From NCBI GenBank assembly GCA_945878895.1, contig CAMDVZ010000004.1, positions 1 through 37,996 on the forward strand: DNA of 37,996 bases, given 5' to 3'. The stretch's first letter is position 1. Each line of letters starts with the position of its first letter. The notes under the pieces were generated by a model. That model was given only the letters and a program-made list of their open reading frames with translations, ran no database searches and was not told the origin of the DNA. Below are positions 9,442-18,537 of the stretch, one piece after another. The translations under genes were made by a program, and so were the position numbers. The stretch is from Caenispirillum bisanense. Lineage in GTDB: Bacteria; Pseudomonadota; Alphaproteobacteria; Reyranellales; Reyranellaceae.

Positions 9442-10227
9442 ATGAACCACGCCGCACGACACGAACTCGCCACGATGCTCGCGACCCTGCGGCGCGAGCA
9501 TCGTGCCCGCAGTGGGCTCGACGCGCGGCTGGTGCCACCCGACAAGGCGGCCGCCTACGAGGTCGCGGCGCTGGTCGCGGTAGAGCTCGGCTGGCCCGTC
9601 GTCGGCTGGAAGATCGCCGCCGCCAAGGCCGAAATGCAGCGCCAGCTGCGCACCGACGCGCCGATCTATGGACGCGTCCTCGCGCCCGGCGTGGTCGAAA
9701 GACCGGCGACATTCGAGCACGCGCGGCTGGTCAATCCGATTCCGGAACTGGAATACATCGCGATCCTCGGCCGCGATCTGCCGCCGCGGCCGAGGCCCTA
9801 CACGGAGCACGAGATCGCTGAGGCGGTCGCCGCGATGCATGTCGGCGTCGAGGTCGCGGAATGCCGCTTCACGCACGACCCGGCCTTCCCGCCGCTGGCC
9901 GCGATCCTCGCCGACGGCAGCGGCTCGGGCACGCTCGTGCGGGGACCGGCCATAGCCGACTGGCGTCATCGCGACATCGCAGGCCAGGAGGTCGTTCTCC
10001 TGGTCGACGGCGTCGCCCGCCGCCGCGGCAACGCAGGCGATGCGCTCGACCATCCGCTGGTGCCGCTGACCTGGCTGGCCAACGAACTCTCGCGCACCGG
10101 CGTGGGCATGAAGGCCGGCGAGGCGATCAGCACCGGCACGCTGACGGGCATGCTAAAGCCGAAAAAAGGCGAACGGCACCTCGCCGATTTCGGCCCGTTC
10201 GGCAGCGTCGAGGTGTTGTTCGCCTGA
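9442..10227 (+). CDS. 2-keto-4-pentenoate hydratase / fumarylacetoacetate hydrolase family protein
   Basis: 261 aa; VVGWKIAAAKAEMQRQL, PIPELEYIAILGRDLPP, AEAVAAMHVGVEVAECRF, ISTGTLTGMLKPKKGE, as in MhpD-like hydratases. Confidence 0.82.
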   Translation: MNHAARHELATMLATLRREHRARSGLDARLVPPDKAAAYEVAALVAVELGWPVVGWKIAAAKAEMQRQLRTDAPIYGRVLAPGVVERPATFEHARLVNPIPELEYIAILGRDLPPRPRPYTEHEIAEAVAAMHVGVEVAECRFTHDPAFPPLAAILADGSGSGTLVRGPAIADWRHRDIAGQEVVLLVDGVARRRGNAGDALDHPLVPLTWLANELSRTGVGMKAGEAISTGTLTGMLKPKKGERHLADFGPFGSVEVLFA

Positions 10228-10236
10228 CCGCGCGGC

Positions 10237-11736
10237 TCAGCGTTTCGGCGTCGAGAACTCCAGCGCCTTGTCCGCGACCGTGCCGAAGCGCAAGGTCAGC
10301 AGGTCCCTGATGTAGTTCTGGTAGAGCTTCCACGGCCGCTTCGAGCCCTGTTTGGGCAACGTGTCGAGCGAACGCAGGATGTAGTTCGAGGACAGGTCGA
10401 GCCACGGCTCGGGCGTCACGTCGGGGTCGCGACGGGGAGCGACGGTCGTCCAGCCGCGCGATTGCATGCGATTCAGCAGCCGGCACATGTGCTCGGAAAC
10501 AAGGTCGGCCTTCAGGGTCCACGAGGCGTTGGTGTAGCCCGACCACAGCGCGAAGTTGGGCACGCCGGTGAACATCATGCCCTTGTACGTCATCGTGCTG
10601 GCCGGATCGATCGCGCGTCCGTCGACCGACAACGCCATGCCGCCCCAGCCCTTGAGCGTCAGGCCGGTGGCGGTGACGACGATGTCGCCGTCGAGTTCCA
10701 CGCCCGACTTCATTTTCAGGCCGGTCGCGGTGAAGCGCTCGATCTCGTCGGTGACGACCGAGACCTTGTCGCGGCGGATGGCACGGAACAGGTCGGCGTC
10801 GGGAATCAGGCACAGGCGCTGGGTCCACGGATTGTAGGTCGGCGTGAAATGCTTGCCGACGTCGTAGTCCGGACCCAGCATCTGGCGCACGCCGCCCAGC
10901 AAGAGGCCACGCGCGCGCGCCGGATCGCGCCGGCACAGGCGGTAGAAATACATGCCCATCAGCACGTTCTTCCAGCGCGTCAGCGTGTAGGCGAGCCCCA
11001 TCGGCAGGCGCCGCCGCAGTCTGTCGGCGAGGCGATCGCGGGCGGGTCGGGCGACGGCGTAGGTCGGCGAGCGCTGCACCATCGTCACGTGCGCCGCGGT
11101 TTGCGCCATCGCCGGCACCAGCGTCATGGCGGTGGCACCCGAGCCGATCACCAGCACGCGCTTGCCCGACCAGTCGATGTCCTCGGGCCAGAACTGCGGA
11201 TGCACGCGCGTGCCCTTGTAGTCGGCCATGCCGGGAAAGTCGGGCAGATAGCCCTTGTCGTAGTCGTAGTAGCCCGAGCAGGCGAACAGGAAGCCGCAGG
11301 TCATGCGGACCCGCTCGCCGTCGGGTCGGCGCGCCAGCTCGACGGTCCAGCGCGCGTCGGCCGAGGACCAGGCCGCCGCGACGACCTCGTGGTGGAACCG
11401 GATGGCGCGGTCGATCCCGAAATCGCGTGCCACGCCCTCGACATAGGCGCGGATGTCGGCGCCATCGGCGATCGCCTTCTCGCCGGTCCATGGCCGGAAC
11501 GAGTAGCCGAGCGTGAACATGTCGGAATCCGAGCGGATGCCGGGATAGCGGAACATATCCCACGTCCCGCCGATGGCGCCGCGCGCCTCGACGATCGCGT
11601 AGGTCCGGCCGGGGCAGTGCCTTTGCAGATGCCAGGCGGCGCCGATCCCGGACAGGCCGGCGCCGACGATCAGCACGTCGACATGGTCGGGAGGCGCCGG
11701 AGGGATTCGATCGTCCATCGGCGATTCATCGGGCAT
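10237..11736 (-). CDS. Flavin-containing / Baeyer-Villiger-type monooxygenase
   Basis: VDVLIVGAGLSGIG, Baeyer-Villiger-like fingerprint YKGTRVHPQFWP (F-x-G-x3-H-x3-W-P with Y for F), second Rossmann VLVIGSGATA. Start ATG 11736 (or 11718). Confidence 0.9.
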   Translation of the reverse strand: MPDESPMDDRIPPAPPDHVDVLIVGAGLSGIGAAWHLQRHCPGRTYAIVEARGAIGGTWDMFRYPGIRSDSDMFTLGYSFRPWTGEKAIADGADIRAYVEGVARDFGIDRAIRFHHEVVAAAWSSADARWTVELARRPDGERVRMTCGFLFACSGYYDYDKGYLPDFPGMADYKGTRVHPQFWPEDIDWSGKRVLVIGSGATAMTLVPAMAQTAAHVTMVQRSPTYAVARPARDRLADRLRRRLPMGLAYTLTRWKNVLMGMYFYRLCRRDPARARGLLLGGVRQMLGPDYDVGKHFTPTYNPWTQRLCLIPDADLFRAIRRDKVSVVTDEIERFTATGLKMKSGVELDGDIVVTATGLTLKGWGGMALSVDGRAIDPASTMTYKGMMFTGVPNFALWSGYTNASWTLKADLVSEHMCRLLNRMQSRGWTTVAPRRDPDVTPEPWLDLSSNYILRSLDTLPKQGSKRPWKLYQNYIRDLLTLRFGTVADKALEFSTPKR

Positions 11737-11762
11737 GGCGTCCGCCAAGGCAAGCCACCACT

Positions 11763-12578
11763 CTACGGTTTCATGAACGCGCCCAGCTGCGGCGAGGACA
11801 ATGCCCGGTCGAGGAAGCCGAAGCTGCCGTGGTCCTTCACCTCGCGCGCGGCTTCCAGCAATCCGCCCATCGCGGCGCGGTAGAGCGCGGTCGCCAAACT
11901 GATGCGGCGCACCCCGGCGGCTTCGAGCGACGCGACGTCGAACGACTTGCCCTTGATGCCGGCCATGAAGCTGAACGGTTTCGAGAGCGACGCGCAGACC
12001 TTCTTCACCGCGTCGAGGTCGGGCAGGCCCGGCGCCATCAGCACGTCGGCGCCGACTTTCTCGTAGGCCTGAAGCCGGCGGATCGTCTCGTCGAGATCGG
12101 GCGCGCCGCGCAAGAACCCTTCGCAGCGCCCCGTCAGCACGAAGGGCACCGGCAACGATCTGGCGGCCTTCGACGCGGCTTCCATGCGCGCCACCGCGTG
12201 GTCGAGATCGTAGGTCCGCGTGCCGCTCCAGTCCTCGATCGAACCGCCGACCAGGCCGACGCCGCACGCCTGGCGGATCGTTTCGGCCGCGTCCTCCGGC
12301 GTATCGCCGAAGCCCTGTTCGAGATCGGCCGCCACCGGCAGATCGCATGAGTCGACGATCAGGCGCGCGTTGGCCAGCGACTCCGCGCGACTGACCGCGC
12401 CGTCGCGGCGGCCGAGCACGCCGGCCTTGGCACCGCTGGAGGTCGCCAGCGCCTCGAAGCCGACGCCGGCCAGCAGGCGGGCCGAGCCTGCGTCCCACGG
12501 ATTGGCGATGACGAAGGCGCGCGGCCCCGCGTGCAGGGCCTGGAATTTCGCGGCCTTGTCGGCCTGGCTGACGCTCAT
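11763..12578 (-). CDS. Isocitrate lyase / phosphoenolpyruvate mutase superfamily protein (paralog 2)
   Basis: FVIANPWDAGSARLLAGVGFEALATSSG, LPVAADLEQGFGDTPEDAAETIRQA, GLVGGSIEDWSG, FVLTGRCEGFL. ATG at 12578 (MSVSQADKAAKF). Confidence 0.9.
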   Translation of the reverse strand: MSVSQADKAAKFQALHAGPRAFVIANPWDAGSARLLAGVGFEALATSSGAKAGVLGRRDGAVSRAESLANARLIVDSCDLPVAADLEQGFGDTPEDAAETIRQACGVGLVGGSIEDWSGTRTYDLDHAVARMEAASKAARSLPVPFVLTGRCEGFLRGAPDLDETIRRLQAYEKVGADVLMAPGLPDLDAVKKVCASLSKPFSFMAGIKGKSFDVASLEAAGVRRISLATALYRAAMGGLLEAAREVKDHGSFGFLDRALSSPQLGAFMKP

Positions 12579-12668
12579 GGTGGTTCCCCGTTGCCGCAAT
12601 CGACGACCGCCGATCCTCGCCGCCGCCGGACCCGCGTCAACCGCTACATTGTCACCACGTCGCCACGG

Positions 12669-13484
12669 TCAGTTCCGGAACACCGGCTTCAACGCGCTGG
12701 TCGGCAGCGTGTCGTTCATCCAGCCGAAACGCCCCGCCTTCATTTCGGCGGCCCCCTTCATGAAGGCCGCCAGCGCCAGCCGCGACAGCGCGCCACCGAC
12801 GCTGATCCGCTTGACGCCGGCAGCTTCGAGTTCCCCGGCCGTCAGCGATGGATCGGCGGCACTCATGACTACGTTGATGGGCTTGCCGACGGACGCCACG
12901 ACGGTGCGGATGGTGGCGAGGTCGCGCAAGCCCGGCGCGTAGAGCACGTCGGCGCCGGCCTTCTCGAAGGCTTGCAAGCGCCGGATCGTGTCGTCGAGAT
13001 CGGCGCGGCCGCGGATCAGGTTTTCGGCCCGCGCGGTAAACGTGAACGGCACCGGCAGCGAGCGCGCCATCTCGACGCCGGCCGCGACCCGTTCGACGGC
13101 GTGGTTGAAATCGTAGAGCGCCGAGCCGCTCCAGTCCTCGATCGAGCCGCCGGATATCCCCGCAGCCGCGGCGTCGCGCAGAATCGTGGCGGCCTGCCTC
13201 GGATCGTCGGCGTAGCCGTTCTCGAGATCGGCGTTGACCGGCAGATCGGTGGCTTCGGCAATGACGCGGCAATTCTCCAGCAACTCGGCGCGGGAGACGG
13301 CGTTGTCGCCGTCGACCCGCCCCAGCGCGTTGGCGAGACCCAGGCTCGTGGTCGCCAGCGCCTCGAACCCCAGCGACGCCAGCAGCTTGGCGCTGCCCGC
13401 GTCCCACGGATTGGGCAACAGGAGGAGACCGGAGCGCTCGTGCAGGGCCTTGAACGCGGCACCCTTGTCGGCATTGCTACGCAT
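12669..13484 (-). CDS. Isocitrate lyase / phosphoenolpyruvate mutase superfamily protein (paralog 1)
   Basis: MRSNADKGAAFKALHERSGLLLLPNPWDAGSAKLL, LPVNADLENGYADDP, GGSIEDWSG, FTFTARAENLIRG. ATG at 13482-13484; lies inside the longer 1207-aa open frame. Confidence 0.9.
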   Translation of the reverse strand: MRSNADKGAAFKALHERSGLLLLPNPWDAGSAKLLASLGFEALATTSLGLANALGRVDGDNAVSRAELLENCRVIAEATDLPVNADLENGYADDPRQAATILRDAAAAGISGGSIEDWSGSALYDFNHAVERVAAGVEMARSLPVPFTFTARAENLIRGRADLDDTIRRLQAFEKAGADVLYAPGLRDLATIRTVVASVGKPINVVMSAADPSLTAGELEAAGVKRISVGGALSRLALAAFMKGAAEMKAGRFGWMNDTLPTSALKPVFRN

Positions 13485-13510
13485 GACCGTCTCCGATGAA
13501 AACGAAAACC

Positions 13511-14968
13511 TCACCCCGGCCAGGGCAGCGACCAGGTCTTCACGTTGGTGAAGCTCTTCATCGCCTCCAGCACGCCTTCCTTGTAGCCCAGACCGGAGTC
13601 CTTGATGCCGCCGAAGGGCGACATCTCGATCCGATAGCCCGGCACCTCCCACACGTTCACGGTGCCGACCTCGAGTTCGTCGACGAAGCGCGTGATGTAG
13701 TCGAGCCGGTTGGTGCAGACGCCAGACGACAGACCATAGGCGGTGCCGTTGGAAACACGGATGGCGTCGTCGATGTCCTTGACGCGGATGACCGGGATCG
13801 CGGGTCCGAAGGTTTCCTCGCGCACCAGTTCGCAGGCGGGATCGACATGGTCGACCACGGTCGGCGGAAACAGCGCGCCGCGCCGGTCGTTGCCGCACAG
13901 CAGCCTGGCGCCGTGGTTGGCGACGGCGTCGTTGACGCGGTTCTGGAACAGGGTCGCGGCGCGCTCGTGGATGACGGTGCCGACGTCGGTCTCGGGATCG
14001 AGCGGATCGCCGGCCTTGAGCTTGCGCGCCTTGGCGAGCACGCGTTCGACGAAGGCATCGGCGATCGACGCGACGACGAGGATGCGCTTCACCGCCGTGC
14101 AGCGCTGGCCGGAATTTTTCGTGGCGCCCTGCACGGCGAGGTCGGCGGCCTTGTCGAGGTCCGCGTCCTCCATGACGATCAGCGGATCGTTGCCGCCGAG
14201 TTCGAGCACGAGGCGCTTGTAGCCGGCGGTCGCGGCGATGTGCTTGCCGACCCGCACCGAGCCGGTAAAGGTCACCAGATCGGCACGCGGATCGGTGATC
14301 ATCGCGTCGCCGATGTCGGACGGATTGCCGGTAATCACCGACAGCATCTCGGGCGGCAGCCCTGCCTCGTAGAGCGTGTCGGTGAGGAACAGCGCCGTCA
14401 GCGGCGTCAGTTCGGTCGGTTTCAGCACGACGCAGTTGTTGGTGGCGAAAGCCGGCGCGAGCTTGTGCGCCACCATGTTGAGCGGATGGTTGAAGGGCGT
14501 GATGGCGCTGATGGCGTTGAGCGGCTGGCGCAGGGTGAAAATCTTGCGCGACTTGCCGTGCGGGGTGAGATCGCACGAGAAGGTCTGGCCGTCGTCGAGC
14601 AGGCAGAGCTGGCCCGCGAAGGTGAACACGTCGAAGGCGCGGCCGACCTCGTAGAGCGAGTCCTTCAGGCAGAGGCCGGTCTCCAGCGTGATCAGGCGCG
14701 ACAGCTCCGCCTTGCGCGCCACCAGCAGGTCGGCGGTCTTGAGCATGATCTGCTGGCGCTGGTAGCGGGTCAGTTTCGGCTTGTAGGCGTGCGCGATCCG
14801 GAATGCCTCGGCCACCAGTTCCGGCGTGGCGCGCGGCACGGTGCCGACCAGCCGGTTGTCCCACGGATAGCGGACTTCCAGCGTGGCGCCGGTCTCGACC
14901 TTGCGGCCCGCGATGCGCAGTTGTTCGTGCCTGACGTCGCTGCCGAGCGGGCGCGTGATCACGTTCAT
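13511..14968 (-). CDS. phnY: Phosphonoacetaldehyde dehydrogenase (aldehyde dehydrogenase superfamily)
   Basis: 485 aa [78 protein letters not shown]. Immediately downstream of phnA and phnW. Confidence 0.88.
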   Translation of the reverse strand: MNVITRPLGSDVRHEQLRIAGRKVETGATLEVRYPWDNRLVGTVPRATPELVAEAFRIAHAYKPKLTRYQRQQIMLKTADLLVARKAELSRLITLETGLCLKDSLYEVGRAFDVFTFAGQLCLLDDGQTFSCDLTPHGKSRKIFTLRQPLNAISAITPFNHPLNMVAHKLAPAFATNNCVVLKPTELTPLTALFLTDTLYEAGLPPEMLSVITGNPSDIGDAMITDPRADLVTFTGSVRVGKHIAATAGYKRLVLELGGNDPLIVMEDADLDKAADLAVQGATKNSGQRCTAVKRILVVASIADAFVERVLAKARKLKAGDPLDPETDVGTVIHERAATLFQNRVNDAVANHGARLLCGNDRRGALFPPTVVDHVDPACELVREETFGPAIPVIRVKDIDDAIRVSNGTAYGLSSGVCTNRLDYITRFVDELEVGTVNVWEVPGYRIEMSPFGGIKDSGLGYKEGVLEAMKSFTNVKTWSLPWPG

Positions 14969-14977
14969 GGTCTTGCC

Positions 14978-16240
14978 TCAGACGACGAGATTGAGCGCCA
15001 GATCGAAGGCGTCGAAATTGCGCCAGCGCCGGCCCGGATGCTCGCCCGCGAGCTTGCGGTTGCAGATCAGCGGCACCTTCTGCTCCGACACGCCGCCATG
15101 GCTGCGCAGCGGCTCGGTCAGGCCGGAGAGATCGTGTCGGGCGGCGCTGGTGCCCAGCACCTTGTGCTTTGTCGACACCACGACGAGATCGCCCAGCCGG
15201 TCCGGCGGCAGTTCGTAGCGGGCGCACGCCTCCGCCCTGGGCAACGCCGCCTCGATGCCAGGGATCGCGCGCAGCTTCGCCGCCATCGCCTCGACCGGTT
15301 GGCCAGCCGGCAAATAGACCACCGCGAAGGAACCCAGCGCGCCGTGATGCACCACGTAGGGGTCGGTGATCGGCAGGATCACGCGCGCCGCGCCCGTGCC
15401 GAGCCAACCGTCGAACAGGTCCTGGAGATAGATCACGTCGGGTTGGCCGTCCGAACCATGCTTGGCGTTCATGCCGTGGTCGGCGGTCAGCACGATGGTG
15501 CAACCCATGGCGTCGAGCTTGCCCATGTAGCCATCCATCATGGCGTAGAAATCGTTGGCGACCGGCGTGCCCGGCGCGTGCTTGTGCTGGATGTAGTCGG
15601 TGGTCGAGAGATACATGACCGGCGGCCGGTCCCGCTCCATGAGTTTCACGCCGGCGGCGAACACGAATTCCGACAGCGCGGCGCTGTAGACATCCGGCAC
15701 GGCCATGCCGACCAGCGCGTTGACGTTCTCGATGCCGTTCTCCGCGAGGCTCGCCTTGTCCGATTTTTCCGACGAAAAGCTGCAGGCGCGACCGGGCGCC
15801 AGTTCCAGCCCCTTGCCGAGCAGGCCGCGCAGCTTGTCCTTGGCGGTCACCACGGCGATCCGGCAGCCGGCGCGCTGGAACGCCGGGAACAGCGTCTCCA
15901 CGCGCAGGAACCTGGGATCGTTCATCATCACTTCCTTGCCCGTGTCGGGGTCGAGGAAGTAGTTGCCGCAGATGCCGTGGACGGCGGGCGGCTGGCCCGT
16001 CACGATCGACAAATTGTTGGGATTGGTGAAGGTCGGCACCACGCAATCGGCCACGATCGAGGTGCCCTCGCGCAACACCCGCGCGAACCATGGCGCCCGG
16101 CCGGCCTCGACGGCGCGTTCGATGTAGCCGGGCTCGGAACCGTCGATGCAGACCACGACCGTCGGCCGCGTCGGCAAGCGATAGGACCGGCCGTTGACGT
16201 CGATGCTGCCGGTGGCCGGCATGAGACTGTCGGGTGCCAT
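14978..16240 (-). CDS. phnA: Phosphonoacetate hydrolase (alkaline phosphatase superfamily)
   Basis: VVVCIDGSEPGYIERAVEAGRAPWF, VVPTFTNPNNLSIVTGQPPAVHGICGNYFLDPDTG, VLTADHGMNAKHG; ATG at 16240; between phnW and phnY. Confidence 0.92.
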   Translation of the reverse strand: MAPDSLMPATGSIDVNGRSYRLPTRPTVVVCIDGSEPGYIERAVEAGRAPWFARVLREGTSIVADCVVPTFTNPNNLSIVTGQPPAVHGICGNYFLDPDTGKEVMMNDPRFLRVETLFPAFQRAGCRIAVVTAKDKLRGLLGKGLELAPGRACSFSSEKSDKASLAENGIENVNALVGMAVPDVYSAALSEFVFAAGVKLMERDRPPVMYLSTTDYIQHKHAPGTPVANDFYAMMDGYMGKLDAMGCTIVLTADHGMNAKHGSDGQPDVIYLQDLFDGWLGTGAARVILPITDPYVVHHGALGSFAVVYLPAGQPVEAMAAKLRAIPGIEAALPRAEACARYELPPDRLGDLVVVSTKHKVLGTSAARHDLSGLTEPLRSHGGVSEQKVPLICNRKLAGEHPGRRWRNFDAFDLALNLVV

Positions 16241-16251
16241 GGCGATCTCCT

Positions 16252-17409
16252 CTATTCCGCGGCCATCGCCGGCGAACCGACGGCGACGCCAAGTTCGTCC
16301 AGCACTTCGCGTACCGCCGTCAGCGCGCCGCGCATGTCGGCGGGATACAGCCGGCCGATGCAGCCCATGCGGAAGCTGTCGGCGACGGTCAGCTTGCCCG
16401 GGTAGATCACGTAGCCGCGGTCCTTGAGCCCGTCGTAGAAGCGCTGGAACGCGAAGTTCGGATCGGTCGGCATGTGGAAGGTGACGATGATCGGCGCCTG
16501 CAACGCGTCGGGCAGCAGCGTGCGGAAGCCGAGCGCCCGCATGCCCTCGATCAGCACCCTGCCGTTTTCGCGGTAGCGCCCGCCGCGACCCGCGACGCCA
16601 CCCTCGGCCCTGTGCTCCTCGATGGCGCGGCCGAGCGCCACGATGACGTGGATCGGCGGCGTGAAGCGCCACTGACCGTTCTTGCGGAAGCCTTCGTGCT
16701 GGTCGTGCAGATCGAGCACCAGGGTCGTGGCGTTGCCGGCGCAGGCCGCCAGCGCCTCCTCGCGGCAGACCACGAAGCCGAGTCCGGGCACGCCCTCCAG
16801 GCACTTGTTGCTGGAGGCCGCCAGCGCGTCGTAGCGCACCGCGCTGGCGTCGATCTCCAGCGCGCCGAACGCGCTCATCGAATCGACCAGCAGACGCCGG
16901 CCACGCTTCGCCACGATGTCGGCGATCTCGCGAATCGGATTGAGGATGCCCGACGTGGTCTCGCAATGAACCGCGAAGACGTGGGTGATGGCGGCGTCGC
17001 CCGCCAGCATCGCGTCGAGTCTGGCGAGATCGGGCGGCGTGTCCTCGGGCGTCTCCAGCACGGCGACCGCGCGGCCGGCGGTCTTGGCGATCCTGATGGC
17101 GCGCTGGCCGTAGGCGCCGTTGACCAGCAGCAGCAGCTTGCCCGCGCGCGGCACGAAGCTGGTGATCATCGCCTCGACGGCAAAGGTGCCGCTGCCCTGC
17201 ATCGGCACGGTGACGTGGGTGCCGACGCCACCGGCGATCTCGACGATGCGATCCATCACCATCCGGTTGATGCGGATGAACGCGGCGTCGCGGGAGCCCC
17301 AGTCGTGCACCATCGCCTGCTTGACGGTGCGCGACGTGGTGAGCGGCCCCGGCGTCAGCAGCAGGGCGTCGCCGGTCTCGGAGGCCGCGACGTGGGAAGG
17401 CACAGGCAT
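16252..17409 (-). CDS. phnW: 2-aminoethylphosphonate--pyruvate transaminase
   Basis: LLLTPGPLTTSRTVKQAMVHDWGSRDAAFIRINRMV, VPMQGSGTFAVEAMI, FAVHCETTSGILNPI, DSMSAFGALEID, ASSNKCLEGVPGLGFV. ATG 17409 is preferred; the frame opens at TTG 17451. Confidence 0.95.
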   Translation of the reverse strand: MPVPSHVAASETGDALLLTPGPLTTSRTVKQAMVHDWGSRDAAFIRINRMVMDRIVEIAGGVGTHVTVPMQGSGTFAVEAMITSFVPRAGKLLLLVNGAYGQRAIRIAKTAGRAVAVLETPEDTPPDLARLDAMLAGDAAITHVFAVHCETTSGILNPIREIADIVAKRGRRLLVDSMSAFGALEIDASAVRYDALAASSNKCLEGVPGLGFVVCREEALAACAGNATTLVLDLHDQHEGFRKNGQWRFTPPIHVIVALGRAIEEHRAEGGVAGRGGRYRENGRVLIEGMRALGFRTLLPDALQAPIIVTFHMPTDPNFAFQRFYDGLKDRGYVIYPGKLTVADSFRMGCIGRLYPADMRGALTAVREVLDELGVAVGSPAMAAE

Positions 17410-17496
17410 GGCAACCTCGTCGGTGTCCGGCGATGTCGCCGTTTCGGCCAAGGTCGGCTATCGCAAGCCATCAATCCAATATATAATTTTAATACG

Positions 17497-17515
17497 ATCC
17501 ATCGGTTACACGGAT
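17497..17515. promoter_or_regulatory. Candidate LysR-type operator in the phnW / LysR divergent intergenic region
   Basis: ATCC-N11-GGAT dyad, compatible with the T-N11-A LysR box, in an AT-rich 138-bp divergent spacer. Confidence 0.4.
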
Positions 17516-17547
17516 ATGACGCTGCTCCCGACGATCCCCCGCGCGCC

Positions 17548-18411
17548 ATGACCCCCAGCCAGTTGCGCGCGTTCCATCTCGTCGCCGTCGCCGGCGGCTA
17601 CACCGGTGCCGCGCGCGAGGCCAACGCCAGCCAGGCCAACCTGTCGGGCCAGGTTCTGGCGCTGGAGCGCGCCTACGACGTGCGGTTGTTCGACCGGCTT
17701 GGACGCGGCGTGCGGCTGACGGACACGGGCCAGCAATTGTTCTCACTGACCGGCCGTCTGTTCGCGCTGGAGGACGAGGCGCGCGCCCTGCTCGCGGGCG
17801 AGAGCGCGCCGACGCGCGGTCATTTGCGCATCGCCGCCGACAGCGCCCATCACGTGGTGCCGCTGATGAGCGCCATCCGCGCCGCCCATCCCGACGTCAC
17901 TTTCGCGCTGGCGATCGACAACTCCGACGCCGTGCTCGACCGCCTCGCCCGCTACGACGCCGATGTCGCGGTCACCGCGCGCGGCGTGTCGGACCCGAAG
18001 CTGAGCGCCGTCCGCATCCGGTCGGACCGGATCGTGCTGTTCGCGCCGCGCGGCCACCGGCTGGCCGGGCGCCGCCGGGTGTCGCTGAAGGTCCTCGACG
18101 GCGTCGATCTGGTGTTGCGCGAACGCGGCTCGATCACGCGAGAGGTGCTGGAACGGGCAATGGCGGCGGCCGGCGTGCGGCCCGCGCGCATCACCGAGGT
18201 CGAGACCCGCGAAGGCGTGCGCGAGGTGGTGGCCGCCGGCTTCGGCATCGGCGCGGTGTTCGAAAGCGAGTTCGCCGGCGACGACAGGCTGGTCGGCCTG
18301 CCGATCGCCGAACCCGGCCTCGACGTGGCGGAGTACGCGGTCTGCCTGCGCCAGCGTCGCCGTCTGCCGCTGGTGCGCGCCTTCATGGAGGCAGCCGAGC
18401 AGTCCGGTTGA
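17548..18411 (+). CDS. LysR family transcriptional regulator (phosphonate-locus associated)
   Basis: N-terminal wHTH MTPSQLRAFHLVAVAGGYTGAAREANASQANLSGQVLALERAYDVRLFDRLGRGVRLTDTGQ; divergent from phnW. ATG at 17548. Confidence 0.92.
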   Translation: MTPSQLRAFHLVAVAGGYTGAAREANASQANLSGQVLALERAYDVRLFDRLGRGVRLTDTGQQLFSLTGRLFALEDEARALLAGESAPTRGHLRIAADSAHHVVPLMSAIRAAHPDVTFALAIDNSDAVLDRLARYDADVAVTARGVSDPKLSAVRIRSDRIVLFAPRGHRLAGRRRVSLKVLDGVDLVLRERGSITREVLERAMAAAGVRPARITEVETREGVREVVAAGFGIGAVFESEFAGDDRLVGLPIAEPGLDVAEYAVCLRQRRRLPLVRAFMEAAEQSG

Positions 18412-18537
18412 ACACTGGACCGTGGCTGGCCGCGTCCGCACCGCGAGGGCTCGATATTTCGCGGCTTGCGCCCTTGCGGGCATGTCGGGCTCAATCGCCG
18501 CGACACGCGCCACGGCTCGCCACGAGGGGAAACGACC

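Noticed and set aside
11763-13484. Evidence for phosphonate biosynthesis (PEP mutase)
   Set aside because: The EDKxxxKxNS signature is not present in either paralog and no phosphonopyruvate decarboxylase is nearby, so the locus looks catabolic.
12669-16292. 1207-aa minus-strand open frame suggesting a giant fusion protein
   Set aside because: Only the C-terminal ~271 codons (from ATG 13484) resemble a protein family; the upstream part is an off-frame reading of phnY and phnA.
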